In this document: positions 33,228-41,784 of the stretch, piece after piece
Layout of the letters: the number at the start of each line of letters is the position of its first letter
Numbering within the stretch: the stretch's first letter is position 1
Source: Clostridia bacterium
Lineage (GTDB): Bacteria > Bacillota > Clostridia > Oscillospirales > CAG-272
Direction: 5' to 3'
Length of the DNA: 57,405 nt
Assembly: GCA_017532425.1 (NCBI GenBank)
Contig: JAFXJH010000081.1
Coordinates: 1 to 57,405, forward strand
Made by a program: the position numbers and the translations under genes
Notes under the pieces: model-generated
Databases searched by the model: none
What the model saw: only the letters and a program-made list of their open reading frames with translations
Told to the model about the DNA's origin: nothing

Positions 33228-34268
33228 TTAATCTCTTCTCTGATAGAAGACGAACGTCTTTATCAGTCCGGCTACTGCTGCAACTATTGCAACTACAACG
33301 AGGAAGTATACCCAGGCCATCGCTGTTGCAACTGTAGGCGATTTGGTTGTGTAGTAACTCTGAATATAAGACATAACAGAGTTGTCAGCCTTTGTAAACG
33401 AGTCTATAACCGTATATACTGCGTTTACGAGGATCATCGGGCTTATCATCGGGAAGGTTACCTTCCAGAAGGTTTCCCATGCTGTTGCACCGTCTATGCT
33501 ACAAGACTCATATATTGCAGGAGAGATCGACTGAAGACCTGCAAGGAATATAAGAAGCTGTACGCCCGCATCGTTAACGATATTATAAATATCGTTAACG
33601 AGGGTTGTAATGTAAGTAACAAGTCCGGTTCCTATTTTCATATTAGAAAACAGTCTTGTGATATCCGCAGCCGAAATAAGCTGGTCTGCTGCAGATTCTC
33701 CCTGCACACCTCCATCAATGCCCTCATCGCCGCCGACAACGCCGATAAGCGAAGAGTTCTGTGCGTCGAGGCTATCGATAAGACCGGTAGAAAGAATAAC
33801 CGGCACGAAGAGTATTGCTCTGAATGCTGCACGTCCTACCATCTTCTGGTTAAGAAGGATAGCGAGGAAGAGCGAGAGGAATACGATTGCGGGAATGTTG
33901 AGGATGATATCTGTAAGTCCGCCCATAAGGGTCTGTACGAAGTCAGTATCATCGAGAAGTGCTGTCTGATAGTTTTCAAAGCCTACGAAGGTAACTGTGC
34001 TACCGATGTATTCCTGGAAACTGAGGAGCACCGAGTTAATGAGTATCGGAAGGTAGAGAACTACCAAACCGATAACGAAAGGCATTACGAAAATCCAACC
34101 TGCACGTGATTTCTTCTTATCAAGAGAAACCACTTTCTTGTGCTTCGGAGAAGATGCTTTTGCTGTTTTGTTAAGCGATTCATTTTTTACCGCTTTTTCA
34201 GGCTTCTGCTTTTCAGGTTTCTGCTTTTCGGGCTTCTGCTTTGCCTGCTTTTTTACTGCTTTATCCAT
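33228..34268 (-). CDS. Sugar ABC permease, MalF-like, with Lys-rich repeat tail (second pair)
   Basis: Protein of 346 residues. The first 55 are very Lys/Pro/Gln-rich and contain three copies of KQKPE, then six membrane helices follow. The EAA loop is YESCSIDGATAWETFWKV. Between helices 3 and 4 there is an unusually large extracytoplasmic insert of about 70 residues (from SLDAQNSSLIGVVGGDEGID to YITTLVNDIYNIVNDAG), in the place of the MalF P2 loop that contacts the binding protein. The cytosolic repeat tail may bind membrane or nucleotide-binding subunits; that is an inference. Start after AAAGGAGAG. Confidence 0.87.
   Translation of the reverse strand: MDKAVKKQAKQKPEKQKPEKQKPEKAVKNESLNKTAKASSPKHKKVVSLDKKKSRAGWIFVMPFVIGLVVLYLPILINSVLLSFQEYIGSTVTFVGFENYQTALLDDTDFVQTLMGGLTDIILNIPAIVFLSLFLAILLNQKMVGRAAFRAILFVPVILSTGLIDSLDAQNSSLIGVVGGDEGIDGGVQGESAADQLISAADITRLFSNMKIGTGLVTYITTLVNDIYNIVNDAGVQLLIFLAGLQSISPAIYESCSIDGATAWETFWKVTFPMISPMILVNAVYTVIDSFTKADNSVMSYIQSYYTTKSPTVATAMAWVYFLVVVAIVAAVAGLIKTFVFYQRRD
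34194..34241. repeat. 15-base tandem repeat coding KQKPE
   Basis: Three near-identical 15-base units (differing at one or two positions) inside the N-terminal part of the MalF-like gene, giving the tripled KQKPE of the protein. Such a repeat can change copy number by slippage without breaking frame. Confidence 0.8.
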
Positions 34269-34285
34269 TATTCATCTCTCCTTTC

Positions 34286-37200
34286 TTATTTTGCGGGGTA
34301 GTATTTACCGAACGAGAATGCGTCTACTTCGTATGTAACTCCGTCGATATCAACTGTTACTGCGAATGCATTGTAGTTCAGTATGAAGCTTACACCGTTG
34401 GAGTATGTCATATAAACGATAGTACCGTCGCTTATTTCTACATCCATCGGGTTGTTATATTCGAAGTCTTCATATATGAATTCTGCGATTTCTTCACCTG
34501 TATATTCTTCGCCTGCTGCCTCTGCTTCAAGCTTCTTGCTTTCTTCAAATGCGAGCTTCTTAAGATATACGGCGTATGCTTCTTCGCGCTTTGCGCTGTA
34601 TTCAGCGTACTGTCTGTTGTATTCAGCTTCCTGGAATGCCATTTCGCTTTCCTCGAGAACTCTTGTACCTGCTACGAACTTATGAGATGTGATAGTCTCT
34701 GTCTGGAGGTCGTGGAGTGCTCCGTTTACGATGTTATACGTTTCAACGATGTCTGCATACCAGTTCTCGAAGTCGATAGAATAGTAATCCGAATACAAGA
34801 AGTCTTCCTTAAGCTCCGAGGCGTTCTGCATTACGAGGATATAGAAGGGCGATGCGCCGTTTTCTATTATCTTAAGGATCTCGTAATTAACGTCACCCTG
34901 CATATTGGTAGGCGATCCTGCGATATTAATATATCCGTGGAGAACGATTCCGAGGAAAGGAACAGATTCACTTGCTCTGATATAGTTGCTTCCGTCGAGT
35001 GCGATGTTGAGAATGTGATCAACGTATGCCCATGTATAAGCATTACCCTGCTCAACCATTACGCTGTTGAAAGCACCATTTATCTTGGAGAGGAGCTCGG
35101 TTGTATATTCCTTACCGTCTTCTCTGTTAAGAGGATTGTCTTCGTTAAAGTCTGTGCTGAGGTCGCTTCCGAGTGTGGAAACAGAAACGTTACCCTTATT
35201 AAACTTAGACATTGCCTTGCTGAAGTAACCATACATCTTATTGTATGCTCCGGGGGATACGCAAGTAGAACCTACGTACTGGAACGACTGATATACAGAG
35301 GAGTATGTTCTCTTACCTGTGTAACGGTCGTCAACAGTCTTAAGCGAATCGTTTGTATGAGAATACTTGTCAAAGAACTTACTGGAGTTAACGTTAGCGA
35401 AGTCGAAATCAGGGAATACTTCGAGAAGTCCGTTTGTCTTTTCTGCGTATTCAACGAGATCGTTGTATCCGTCATTACCGCCGAGAACCTTTTCGAACTT
35501 AACTGTTGTAGGAGCGAGTGTGTACATCCAGCCGCCCTCGGTAAATCCGGTGAGTTTAACCTTAATGTTGTTGATCTCTGCTTCTCCAAAGAGCTCATAC
35601 ATCTTCTTAACGTCGTTAAACGTTGAGAGAGGTGTATCTACCCATGTAGGAACAGTCATTATCATTTCCTGAACTTCGATCATACCGAATGTTTCAAGAT
35701 AAAGCGGGATGCTGTCCTGAACCTCTTCAATCGCGGTAAGAAGACCTGCGTTTACGAGGTGTGTACGGTATGCGTCTGCCATTCCGACGTAAGATGCGTC
35801 GTATGCGGAATTTTCGTTATCACTGAGAAGCATATACTTAACAGTGAAGCAGCCTGTATACTTTCTGTCCGAAGTGATGGTCCACTCGTTATTACCTGCA
35901 GCCGAGATAGAGTCGCCGATGTTATAAGAGTCTGTGCTTCTGGGGTAGAAAGTAGCGTATGCCGAGTTATACGGATGTCTTACGCTTGCACCGTGGTCAG
36001 AAGTGATGTAAGCAAGAGCTTCACCCTCTGTGATGATAGCGAACACACCTTCGGGAGACATCGAAGTGATCTCTTCGTAAACTGTTACTGTTTCAGTTTC
36101 AACTACGAGGCTTCCGTCGGGATAGTACATCTGCTTGCCGTCGCTTGCAAGAATGGGGAACGGAATGGGGTTACCGAACATATCGATTACGAGAGAGCCG
36201 TCTTCGTTACGCTCGTATATAATTTCTTCTGTCTGAGAAATGATCTCGCCGCGTTCTACCTTCTTATTGTTACTTACGACACCAAATACGGGAGCTGTAA
36301 ATACAGCACTCTTACCGTCGTATTTACCCTTTTCGAAGGAGAGCTGGTGATAACCGTAGTCAGCGCCGTATACCTGACCTGTCAGCGTATACGCAAGTCC
36401 GACTGCGTTTATATCCTCATTACGGATTATTGTTCCGCTTCCGTCGGGAACGAACGTGTATCCGTCATCCTCAGCGGTGGATGCTCCCATATAAGGAAGG
36501 AGCGAAATATTCTGGAGCTGATAAGCTTCTTCATCAAAGCTTACGCTGTTTGCAGGGATAGTTGCAACAAGACCTTCGTCTGTTATCTGATATTCTACTG
36601 CAACGTAGAATACTGCGTTAGCGTTTGCCTGGCCCTCATAGCCTGTGATCTCGTGGTCAAGTGCAACCGCTTCATAGTTGTAGTGAGGGCAGTATCTCTT
36701 GATGTAACCTTCAAGAGTGTTAAGCGTCTTTTCAGAAGTTTCAGCCGCCGTGTTGATTACGTATATAGCCATCTTATCCTTCGGCTGCTTTGTAGTAGCA
36801 GAGGTAAGGTCGGGACCAAGCGTATTCGTATAGAGTCCGGATTCATCCCAAGCACCGATCGTTACTTCTTCCTTGTAGTACTTTGTGTTGGTACAAGGAT
36901 AGTTTTTCTGATACGATTCGATGGTAGAAAGGGCTTCACTGGCGTTCGGGTCTATAAGAGTATAGTTTGCCGAGAACTGCTTCCATGCATAGTAATTAGA
37001 GTCTTTCTTTTTGTAGTCAGGATCGGTTTTATCAATTTCATTTTCGATAAAAGCAAGGAGCTGATTTTCGAATCTTGTTGCCTCGATCCATCTCGGAACG
37101 AGAGAACGGGAAGATTCTTTACCGAGTGTATATTCCACACGGATACCGTTTTTAATGTTCTTAACTGTGATCTGTCCGTAAACAGCACTTTCTGTGTAGC

Positions 37201-37627
37201 TGTAGAAGGTTCTACCGATACCTTCATTCTCAAGGTCCTTGAATCTTACAACGAGCTGAGAAAGAAGTTCTTCCTTAACCGTACTAACGCTTACCTTGGA
37301 AACGTCGTGCGGGTTAGACATAAGGATCTGACCTGTAGAAACGCACTGAACAGCAATCTCTCCCGAATACTCATCGATATAAAGTCTGTAGTCACCGTTG
37401 GGGCTCGACTTTTTATACGTCATAGTTTCGAGCTTTTCTTCCTTGTTCAGATATTCGGTTGTGAGGTATGTCGCGAGTATTTCACTCGTCGACATTACTA
37501 CCTCTTCCTCTTTGTCTTCAACAACAGCATCTTCAGCCGAGATAGGAAGTAAAAATGTAAATGTTGTAATGAGCATACACACAAGTGCGATCATTGCAAA
37601 ATATCTTGTATTTTTTGTTATCATCAT
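34286..37627 (-). CDS. Secreted DUF5696 protein with TIM-barrel-like half
   Basis: Protein of 1113 residues from the ATG at 37627, which follows AAAGGAGG. A Sec signal (about 1-31, ending LLPISA-ED) lacks a lipobox Cys. Residues about 60-610 are beta-rich and include YTFVPDGSGTIIRNED, a motif I associate with DUF5696. Residues about 640-970 show a beta/alpha rhythm reminiscent of a glycosidase barrel: SIPLYLETFG, NIKVKLTGFTEGGW, GLLEVFPDFDFANV, VSVSTLGSDLSTDFNED, VPFLGIVLHGYI. A coiled-coil stretch (about 995-1040) and a small beta domain end the protein. No activity is known to me for this family; glycan binding or cleavage at the cell surface is my inference from the neighbours. Confidence 0.75.
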   Translation of the reverse strand: MMITKNTRYFAMIALVCMLITTFTFLLPISAEDAVVEDKEEEVVMSTSEILATYLTTEYLNKEEKLETMTYKKSSPNGDYRLYIDEYSGEIAVQCVSTGQILMSNPHDVSKVSVSTVKEELLSQLVVRFKDLENEGIGRTFYSYTESAVYGQITVKNIKNGIRVEYTLGKESSRSLVPRWIEATRFENQLLAFIENEIDKTDPDYKKKDSNYYAWKQFSANYTLIDPNASEALSTIESYQKNYPCTNTKYYKEEVTIGAWDESGLYTNTLGPDLTSATTKQPKDKMAIYVINTAAETSEKTLNTLEGYIKRYCPHYNYEAVALDHEITGYEGQANANAVFYVAVEYQITDEGLVATIPANSVSFDEEAYQLQNISLLPYMGASTAEDDGYTFVPDGSGTIIRNEDINAVGLAYTLTGQVYGADYGYHQLSFEKGKYDGKSAVFTAPVFGVVSNNKKVERGEIISQTEEIIYERNEDGSLVIDMFGNPIPFPILASDGKQMYYPDGSLVVETETVTVYEEITSMSPEGVFAIITEGEALAYITSDHGASVRHPYNSAYATFYPRSTDSYNIGDSISAAGNNEWTITSDRKYTGCFTVKYMLLSDNENSAYDASYVGMADAYRTHLVNAGLLTAIEEVQDSIPLYLETFGMIEVQEMIMTVPTWVDTPLSTFNDVKKMYELFGEAEINNIKVKLTGFTEGGWMYTLAPTTVKFEKVLGGNDGYNDLVEYAEKTNGLLEVFPDFDFANVNSSKFFDKYSHTNDSLKTVDDRYTGKRTYSSVYQSFQYVGSTCVSPGAYNKMYGYFSKAMSKFNKGNVSVSTLGSDLSTDFNEDNPLNREDGKEYTTELLSKINGAFNSVMVEQGNAYTWAYVDHILNIALDGSNYIRASESVPFLGIVLHGYINIAGSPTNMQGDVNYEILKIIENGASPFYILVMQNASELKEDFLYSDYYSIDFENWYADIVETYNIVNGALHDLQTETITSHKFVAGTRVLEESEMAFQEAEYNRQYAEYSAKREEAYAVYLKKLAFEESKKLEAEAAGEEYTGEEIAEFIYEDFEYNNPMDVEISDGTIVYMTYSNGVSFILNYNAFAVTVDIDGVTYEVDAFSFGKYYPAK

Positions 37628-37641
37628 TTTTCCTCCTTTCA

Positions 37642-39837
37642 TCAGCTGCGGTACTGAATTTCCGTAATTATGTTGTTAATGAAGCTTGCCATCTTCGCAA
37701 AGAGTCCTGTGAAGAGTGCGCATATGAACATAATTATTGCCATTCCGGCTATAGTTCCGAGTATTGTGAGTGTATTCTTTCCAAGTGAATAGTCGTGTGT
37801 TACCATTGTGGAGCAGAAGAGGAGAAGTCCGAGCCATACGTAACATACCGATGTGATAAGTGTTATGAATGTTGCTTCAGTATCTGTTACACAGTAGGTA
37901 AGAAGTGTTGTAATGAATATGATCAGCGGTATGGGAGCGAGCGAGTAGCAGCTTGCGATAAATACGTCCTTGAAGCTACCTTCACCGTTGAACAGTGTGG
38001 TGAGACACCAGTTAGCTGCTGCCCAAAGGATCAGCGGAACGAGAAGTGAGCTGAGCTGCATAATTACGCTCGACATCGAGCCTCTCGGGTTGAATATGAA
38101 CGCCTGACCAACTGCCTGATAGGTAAAGGCAAGAACTGCGAGTCCGAGCCAAGCAAATGCTCCGCGAAGCGATCCGCGTTTTTCGTGCTTAAGATCCCAG
38201 AAACCGTCGAACGGGTGGAATATAAGGTGGAATGCGTAGAAGAATTCTTCCTTGAAGGTCTTTCTTCTTCCCGAAATAGCTGCCTTAGCGTTGATCTTTG
38301 CAGCTGTCTTGAAGAGCCATCCGATAAGGAAGAGCACTGCAACGGGAACGATGATTACCCAGATAATATTCTTTTCTACGAATCCCTTTCTCCAAAGCTT
38401 AAATGCTGCGGAATATCCTACTGTATCGTATGCTACTTCATAATAATCCATTGCGATTTCATACTCACCGTTACGGTAGTAAGCATCACCGAGAGCGATA
38501 TAAGCTGCGTCGAAGTTATTGTTTCTCTTAAGAACTTCTTTCCAGTCATCTATCGAAAGACTGAACTTACGGTCATTGTTATGTTCAATAGCCGTCATAA
38601 GAAGCTTTCCGTAATCTGTACGTCTGAATACGGTGAACGAGTTTGTATGAGCGTCGAGAACGATCATATCTTCACCCTGATATGTGATCGAGGAAACCTT
38701 ATTGAATTCGCCGATCTGTGCGCCGTTGTTACCGGGCTTATCACCGAATGCGAAGAGGAGGTCGCCCTGTTCATTGTAGGTATAAACCTTACTTCTCTTT
38801 TCGTCGATGATAGAATTAGTACCTTCATCGCCCATCGCGATAGAAACGATATCAGAAATACCTGTTGTCTGACCGAAGGAGGACATAGCGGATGATCTTA
38901 CGTTGATAGCAACTTCACCCATAGGTGCGAAGAAGCCGTTTCTCTTCATTATGTCATCACCGGAAGTACTGATCTTTTTAACTGTAGCGTAGTCGCCTGT
39001 TTTATTTCTAAGAGCTGCTGTAGCGCTATCAGTTTCGTCTGCCGGAGGAACCTTTGTTACCCAAAGGAATCCGTCATCGTCAATAACGATATTATTGAAA
39101 GGCGAAGAAACGTTGGTTTCCGTACCTTCACGCTGTTCCTGTGTCTGGAAGTTTCTCCAGATGATATCAAAGAGGCTGTAAACTGCCTTTGTTGCACCGA
39201 TGTATCCGCAGAATTCGCCGTCGTCGTTAAGGGTCATAACGCCCTGATAGAGCTGACCGGAAACAACGTAGATACGCTTCGAGCTACTTACTGCGATAGC
39301 TTCAGGCTTATAGATCTCGCCTTCTTCGAAGACGTCAGATGCGGGCTTGTCGATATGTCTGATGTAATTTCCGTTTTCATCGAAAATTACGATTCTCATA
39401 TTATCCGTATCTGCAACGTAGATATACTTTGCGTTTGTATATCCATCGTCTGTATCATCTGTTTCGATACCTTCCCATACGAATACGCCCTGGCATCCCT
39501 TAAGGCCGTCGCCTGCGATACCGTTCATATTAGTAAACTTGGAAATCTCGAATTTGAAGTTATAGTATCTGTCAAGAACTATTATTCTGTTATTGTCGGG
39601 GTCTGCAATATATACGTTACCGTCATTATCCGTCTTAATATCCGAAGGGGAGCTAAGAGGAACTTCAAGGCCTATAGCGCTCGAGTCGATAGTTTTGTGA
39701 GGAGTATACGCATCGGGAGATACGAGTGCATCACCGTCTATCGAATATGTATACGTTGTCGCGCTTGCAAAAAGTGTGCTGAGCACCATAACGAGGCAGC
39801 ATATAAGTGCAATTCTGGATATAATTACTTTTTTCAT
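37642..39837 (-). CDS. NHL-propeller / TPR / Yip1 membrane fusion protein
   Basis: Protein of 731 residues. A signal sequence (1-26) is followed by an extracytoplasmic beta-propeller (about 58-420) with NHL-type repeats such as PSDIKTDNDGNVYIADPDNN, KYIYVADTDNMRIVIFDENG and SKVYTYNEQGDLLFAFGD. Next comes a TPR-like helix pair (about 430-480: FDAAYIALGDAYYRNGEYEI), one membrane helix near 495 and a five-helix Yip1 domain (about 545-725). Yip1-domain proteins are membrane proteins of unclear bacterial role. The fusion puts a propeller outside the cell on a Yip1 anchor. Its TGA overlaps the ribosome-site region of the DUF5696 gene, so they are coupled. Confidence 0.82.
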   Translation of the reverse strand: MKKVIISRIALICCLVMVLSTLFASATTYTYSIDGDALVSPDAYTPHKTIDSSAIGLEVPLSSPSDIKTDNDGNVYIADPDNNRIIVLDRYYNFKFEISKFTNMNGIAGDGLKGCQGVFVWEGIETDDTDDGYTNAKYIYVADTDNMRIVIFDENGNYIRHIDKPASDVFEEGEIYKPEAIAVSSSKRIYVVSGQLYQGVMTLNDDGEFCGYIGATKAVYSLFDIIWRNFQTQEQREGTETNVSSPFNNIVIDDDGFLWVTKVPPADETDSATAALRNKTGDYATVKKISTSGDDIMKRNGFFAPMGEVAINVRSSAMSSFGQTTGISDIVSIAMGDEGTNSIIDEKRSKVYTYNEQGDLLFAFGDKPGNNGAQIGEFNKVSSITYQGEDMIVLDAHTNSFTVFRRTDYGKLLMTAIEHNNDRKFSLSIDDWKEVLKRNNNFDAAYIALGDAYYRNGEYEIAMDYYEVAYDTVGYSAAFKLWRKGFVEKNIIWVIIVPVAVLFLIGWLFKTAAKINAKAAISGRRKTFKEEFFYAFHLIFHPFDGFWDLKHEKRGSLRGAFAWLGLAVLAFTYQAVGQAFIFNPRGSMSSVIMQLSSLLVPLILWAAANWCLTTLFNGEGSFKDVFIASCYSLAPIPLIIFITTLLTYCVTDTEATFITLITSVCYVWLGLLLFCSTMVTHDYSLGKNTLTILGTIAGMAIIMFICALFTGLFAKMASFINNIITEIQYRS

Positions 39838-39847
39838 CGCTACCTCC

Positions 39848-40729
39848 TTAGTCCTTCATACCGGATGTACCCATTGTTTCAATGATGTTACTCTGGCTGA
39901 TTACGAATACCAGAATCGGTACCATCATCATTACAACCGTTGCAGCAGCACCTGCACCCGAACGGGTGATACCACCGCTGACGATCTGGTTGATTGCATA
40001 GTTAAGTGTTTTAAGCTGTTCGCTATAGATATAAATTGTACTACCTGTGTTCCAAAGGTCCTTGAAGGAGTACATGATAAGTGTCAGCCAAGCGGGCTTA
40101 ACCATCGGCATTGCGATTACCCAGAATGTTCTGAACTCTTTTGCACCGTCTATACGGGCACTTTCAAGAACCGCGTCCGAAACCGAGCTTTCCATAAACT
40201 GCTTCATGAGGTAAAGTCCGAGAGACGAGCCCCAAGCAGGAATGATGATTGCACTCATTGTGTCGATCATGCCGATGTAGGACATGATGATGAACTTTGC
40301 AAGTGCTCCAACTGTTGCGTGGAACATAAGCGAAAGTACAACTGTCTGGAAGAGAAGGTTTTTACCCGGGAACTTCATCTTTGCAAGTACATAAGCTGCC
40401 ATCGAAGCGATAAGGAGGTGTCCGAAGGTACCGCCTACCGAAATAACAACGGTGTTATATATGTATCTTGAGAAAGGAACCCAGCTCTGTCCCATAAGTC
40501 TGAACAGGTCGGTGAAGTTCTTGATTGTCGGGTTTATAACGTAGAACTTAGGCGGGAAGTACCAAAGTTCATCAAGAGGTTTAAGTGACTGCATTATAGT
40601 GTAAAGCATAGGAAGGAACATTATAACTCCCATGATCGCGAGAATAACAAATATTCCTGTGTCTCCGCCTCTTGAACGGTTGAGCACGACCTTATGCTTT
40701 CTTACTCTCATTTTCTGTAATTTTGCCAT
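39848..40729 (-). CDS. Carbohydrate ABC permease, MalG-like (first pair)
   Basis: Protein of 293 residues with six helices. The MalG EAA loop is LESARIDGAKEFRTFWVIA. The N-terminal cytosolic tail is short and basic (KMRVRKHKVVLNRSRGG). The start is two bases after the stop of its MalF-like partner, with GAAGGTGGG as ribosome site inside that gene's end. It is CUT1-type: such permeases import mono- to oligosaccharides with a separately encoded MsmK-like ATPase. No ATPase gene is present in this operon. Confidence 0.9.
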   Translation of the reverse strand: MAKLQKMRVRKHKVVLNRSRGGDTGIFVILAIMGVIMFLPMLYTIMQSLKPLDELWYFPPKFYVINPTIKNFTDLFRLMGQSWVPFSRYIYNTVVISVGGTFGHLLIASMAAYVLAKMKFPGKNLLFQTVVLSLMFHATVGALAKFIIMSYIGMIDTMSAIIIPAWGSSLGLYLMKQFMESSVSDAVLESARIDGAKEFRTFWVIAMPMVKPAWLTLIMYSFKDLWNTGSTIYIYSEQLKTLNYAINQIVSGGITRSGAGAAATVVMMMVPILVFVISQSNIIETMGTSGMKD

Positions 40730-40731
40730 AA

Positions 40732-41694
40732 TTACGTACCCACCTTCGATAAGAGTTTTTTAACGAGTCCGTTTGCACCTATCATAACGATAAAGAGTAT
40801 CGTTGCGATAGCAGAAGCGTAACCGATCTCAAAACGTGCGCCGCCGTAGTCATCAAGGTGGTGCATTATTGTCCAAGCGGCATAGTCAACGGACGGGAAT
40901 CCGCAAAGGTCGGTAACGACCGCACCGAAACCGAAGGACGATGTGATAGCAAGCACCGCACCGAACAGAAGCTGAGGCTTCATATACGGAAGGGTGATAT
41001 ACCAAAGTTCCTGCCATCTGTTGGAAATACCGTCAACCGCACCTGCTTCGTAAAGCGAACGGTCAACAACCTGAAGTCCTGCAATGAAGTTCAGGAAGGC
41101 TGTACCGAGCGAGAGCCAGAGTGCAACTACGATACAAAGGGTCATAATATAGTCTGCGTCACCGAACCAAAGCACAGGCTTGTCGATAACACCGAGGTCG
41201 AGAAGAACGCCGTTTACGTATCCATACGCGTCACTTGAGAAAGCTGTCTTCCAAATGAGGTATACGGAACCACCGATATTCGGTGCGTAGAATATCAGAG
41301 TAACGAGTGCTCTGAGCTTCGGACCGAGCTCGTTGATAAACCATGCTACGCAGAAGGAAAGCAGGTATGAAACAGGTCCGATGATTGCAGCGAATATAAG
41401 TGTATTCTTACATGCAGTGATAAAGAGGTCATCTGCAAGGAAGAGTCTGGTATAGTTTTCGATTCCTGCGAACTGTGCAGGCTCGAGCATATTAAATCTT
41501 GTGAAGCTTAGCACCAACGATACTATAACCGGAACGATGGTGAAGAGAAGGAAGATAACGTAGTAGGGAGCAAGCATTACGTATGCGACCCAGTTATTCT
41601 TCATTTCCTTCCATGTCCACGCCAGTTTGGACATATCCTTTCTGGCTACCGGTCTTTTAACTTCGTTGGAGGGTGTTTTTGCTTTTGCTGACAC
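40732..41694 (-). CDS. Sugar ABC permease, MalF-like (first pair)
   Basis: Protein of 320 residues from GTG at 41694 after AAGGAGTGG. Six predicted helices, with MLAPYYVIFLLFTIVPVIVS as helix 1. The EAA loop is YEAGAVDGISNRWQELWYI. No enlarged external loop, unlike the MalF-like protein of the second pair. It lies 90 bases after the binding-protein gene; that gap has a stable hairpin (41733-41755), which often lowers downstream expression relative to the binding protein. Confidence 0.9.
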   Translation of the reverse strand: MSAKAKTPSNEVKRPVARKDMSKLAWTWKEMKNNWVAYVMLAPYYVIFLLFTIVPVIVSLVLSFTRFNMLEPAQFAGIENYTRLFLADDLFITACKNTLIFAAIIGPVSYLLSFCVAWFINELGPKLRALVTLIFYAPNIGGSVYLIWKTAFSSDAYGYVNGVLLDLGVIDKPVLWFGDADYIMTLCIVVALWLSLGTAFLNFIAGLQVVDRSLYEAGAVDGISNRWQELWYITLPYMKPQLLFGAVLAITSSFGFGAVVTDLCGFPSVDYAAWTIMHHLDDYGGARFEIGYASAIATILFIVMIGANGLVKKLLSKVGT

Positions 41695-41732
41695 TTTTAA
41701 ACCACTCCTTAATATTATTTTTTACCCTTTCC

Positions 41733-41755
41733 CGCGGAAGCTTTGCGCTCCCGCG
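41733..41755 (-). promoter_or_regulatory. Intercistronic stem-loop between binding-protein and permease genes
   Basis: CGCGGAAGC pairs with GCTCCCGCG (one G-U) around a 5-base loop; no T-tract follows. Such a stem can protect the 3' end of the upstream message and yield an excess of binding protein over permease. Confidence 0.6.
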
Positions 41756-41784
41756 AGAAACACGGTATAAGACTTTATGTCAGT

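Noticed and set aside
35759..37552. A 597-codon plus-strand open frame opposite the DUF5696 gene
   Set aside because: Same reason: shadow of a strongly codon-biased gene, no start signal and a nonsense-like composition. The 34241-35626 frame is rejected likewise.
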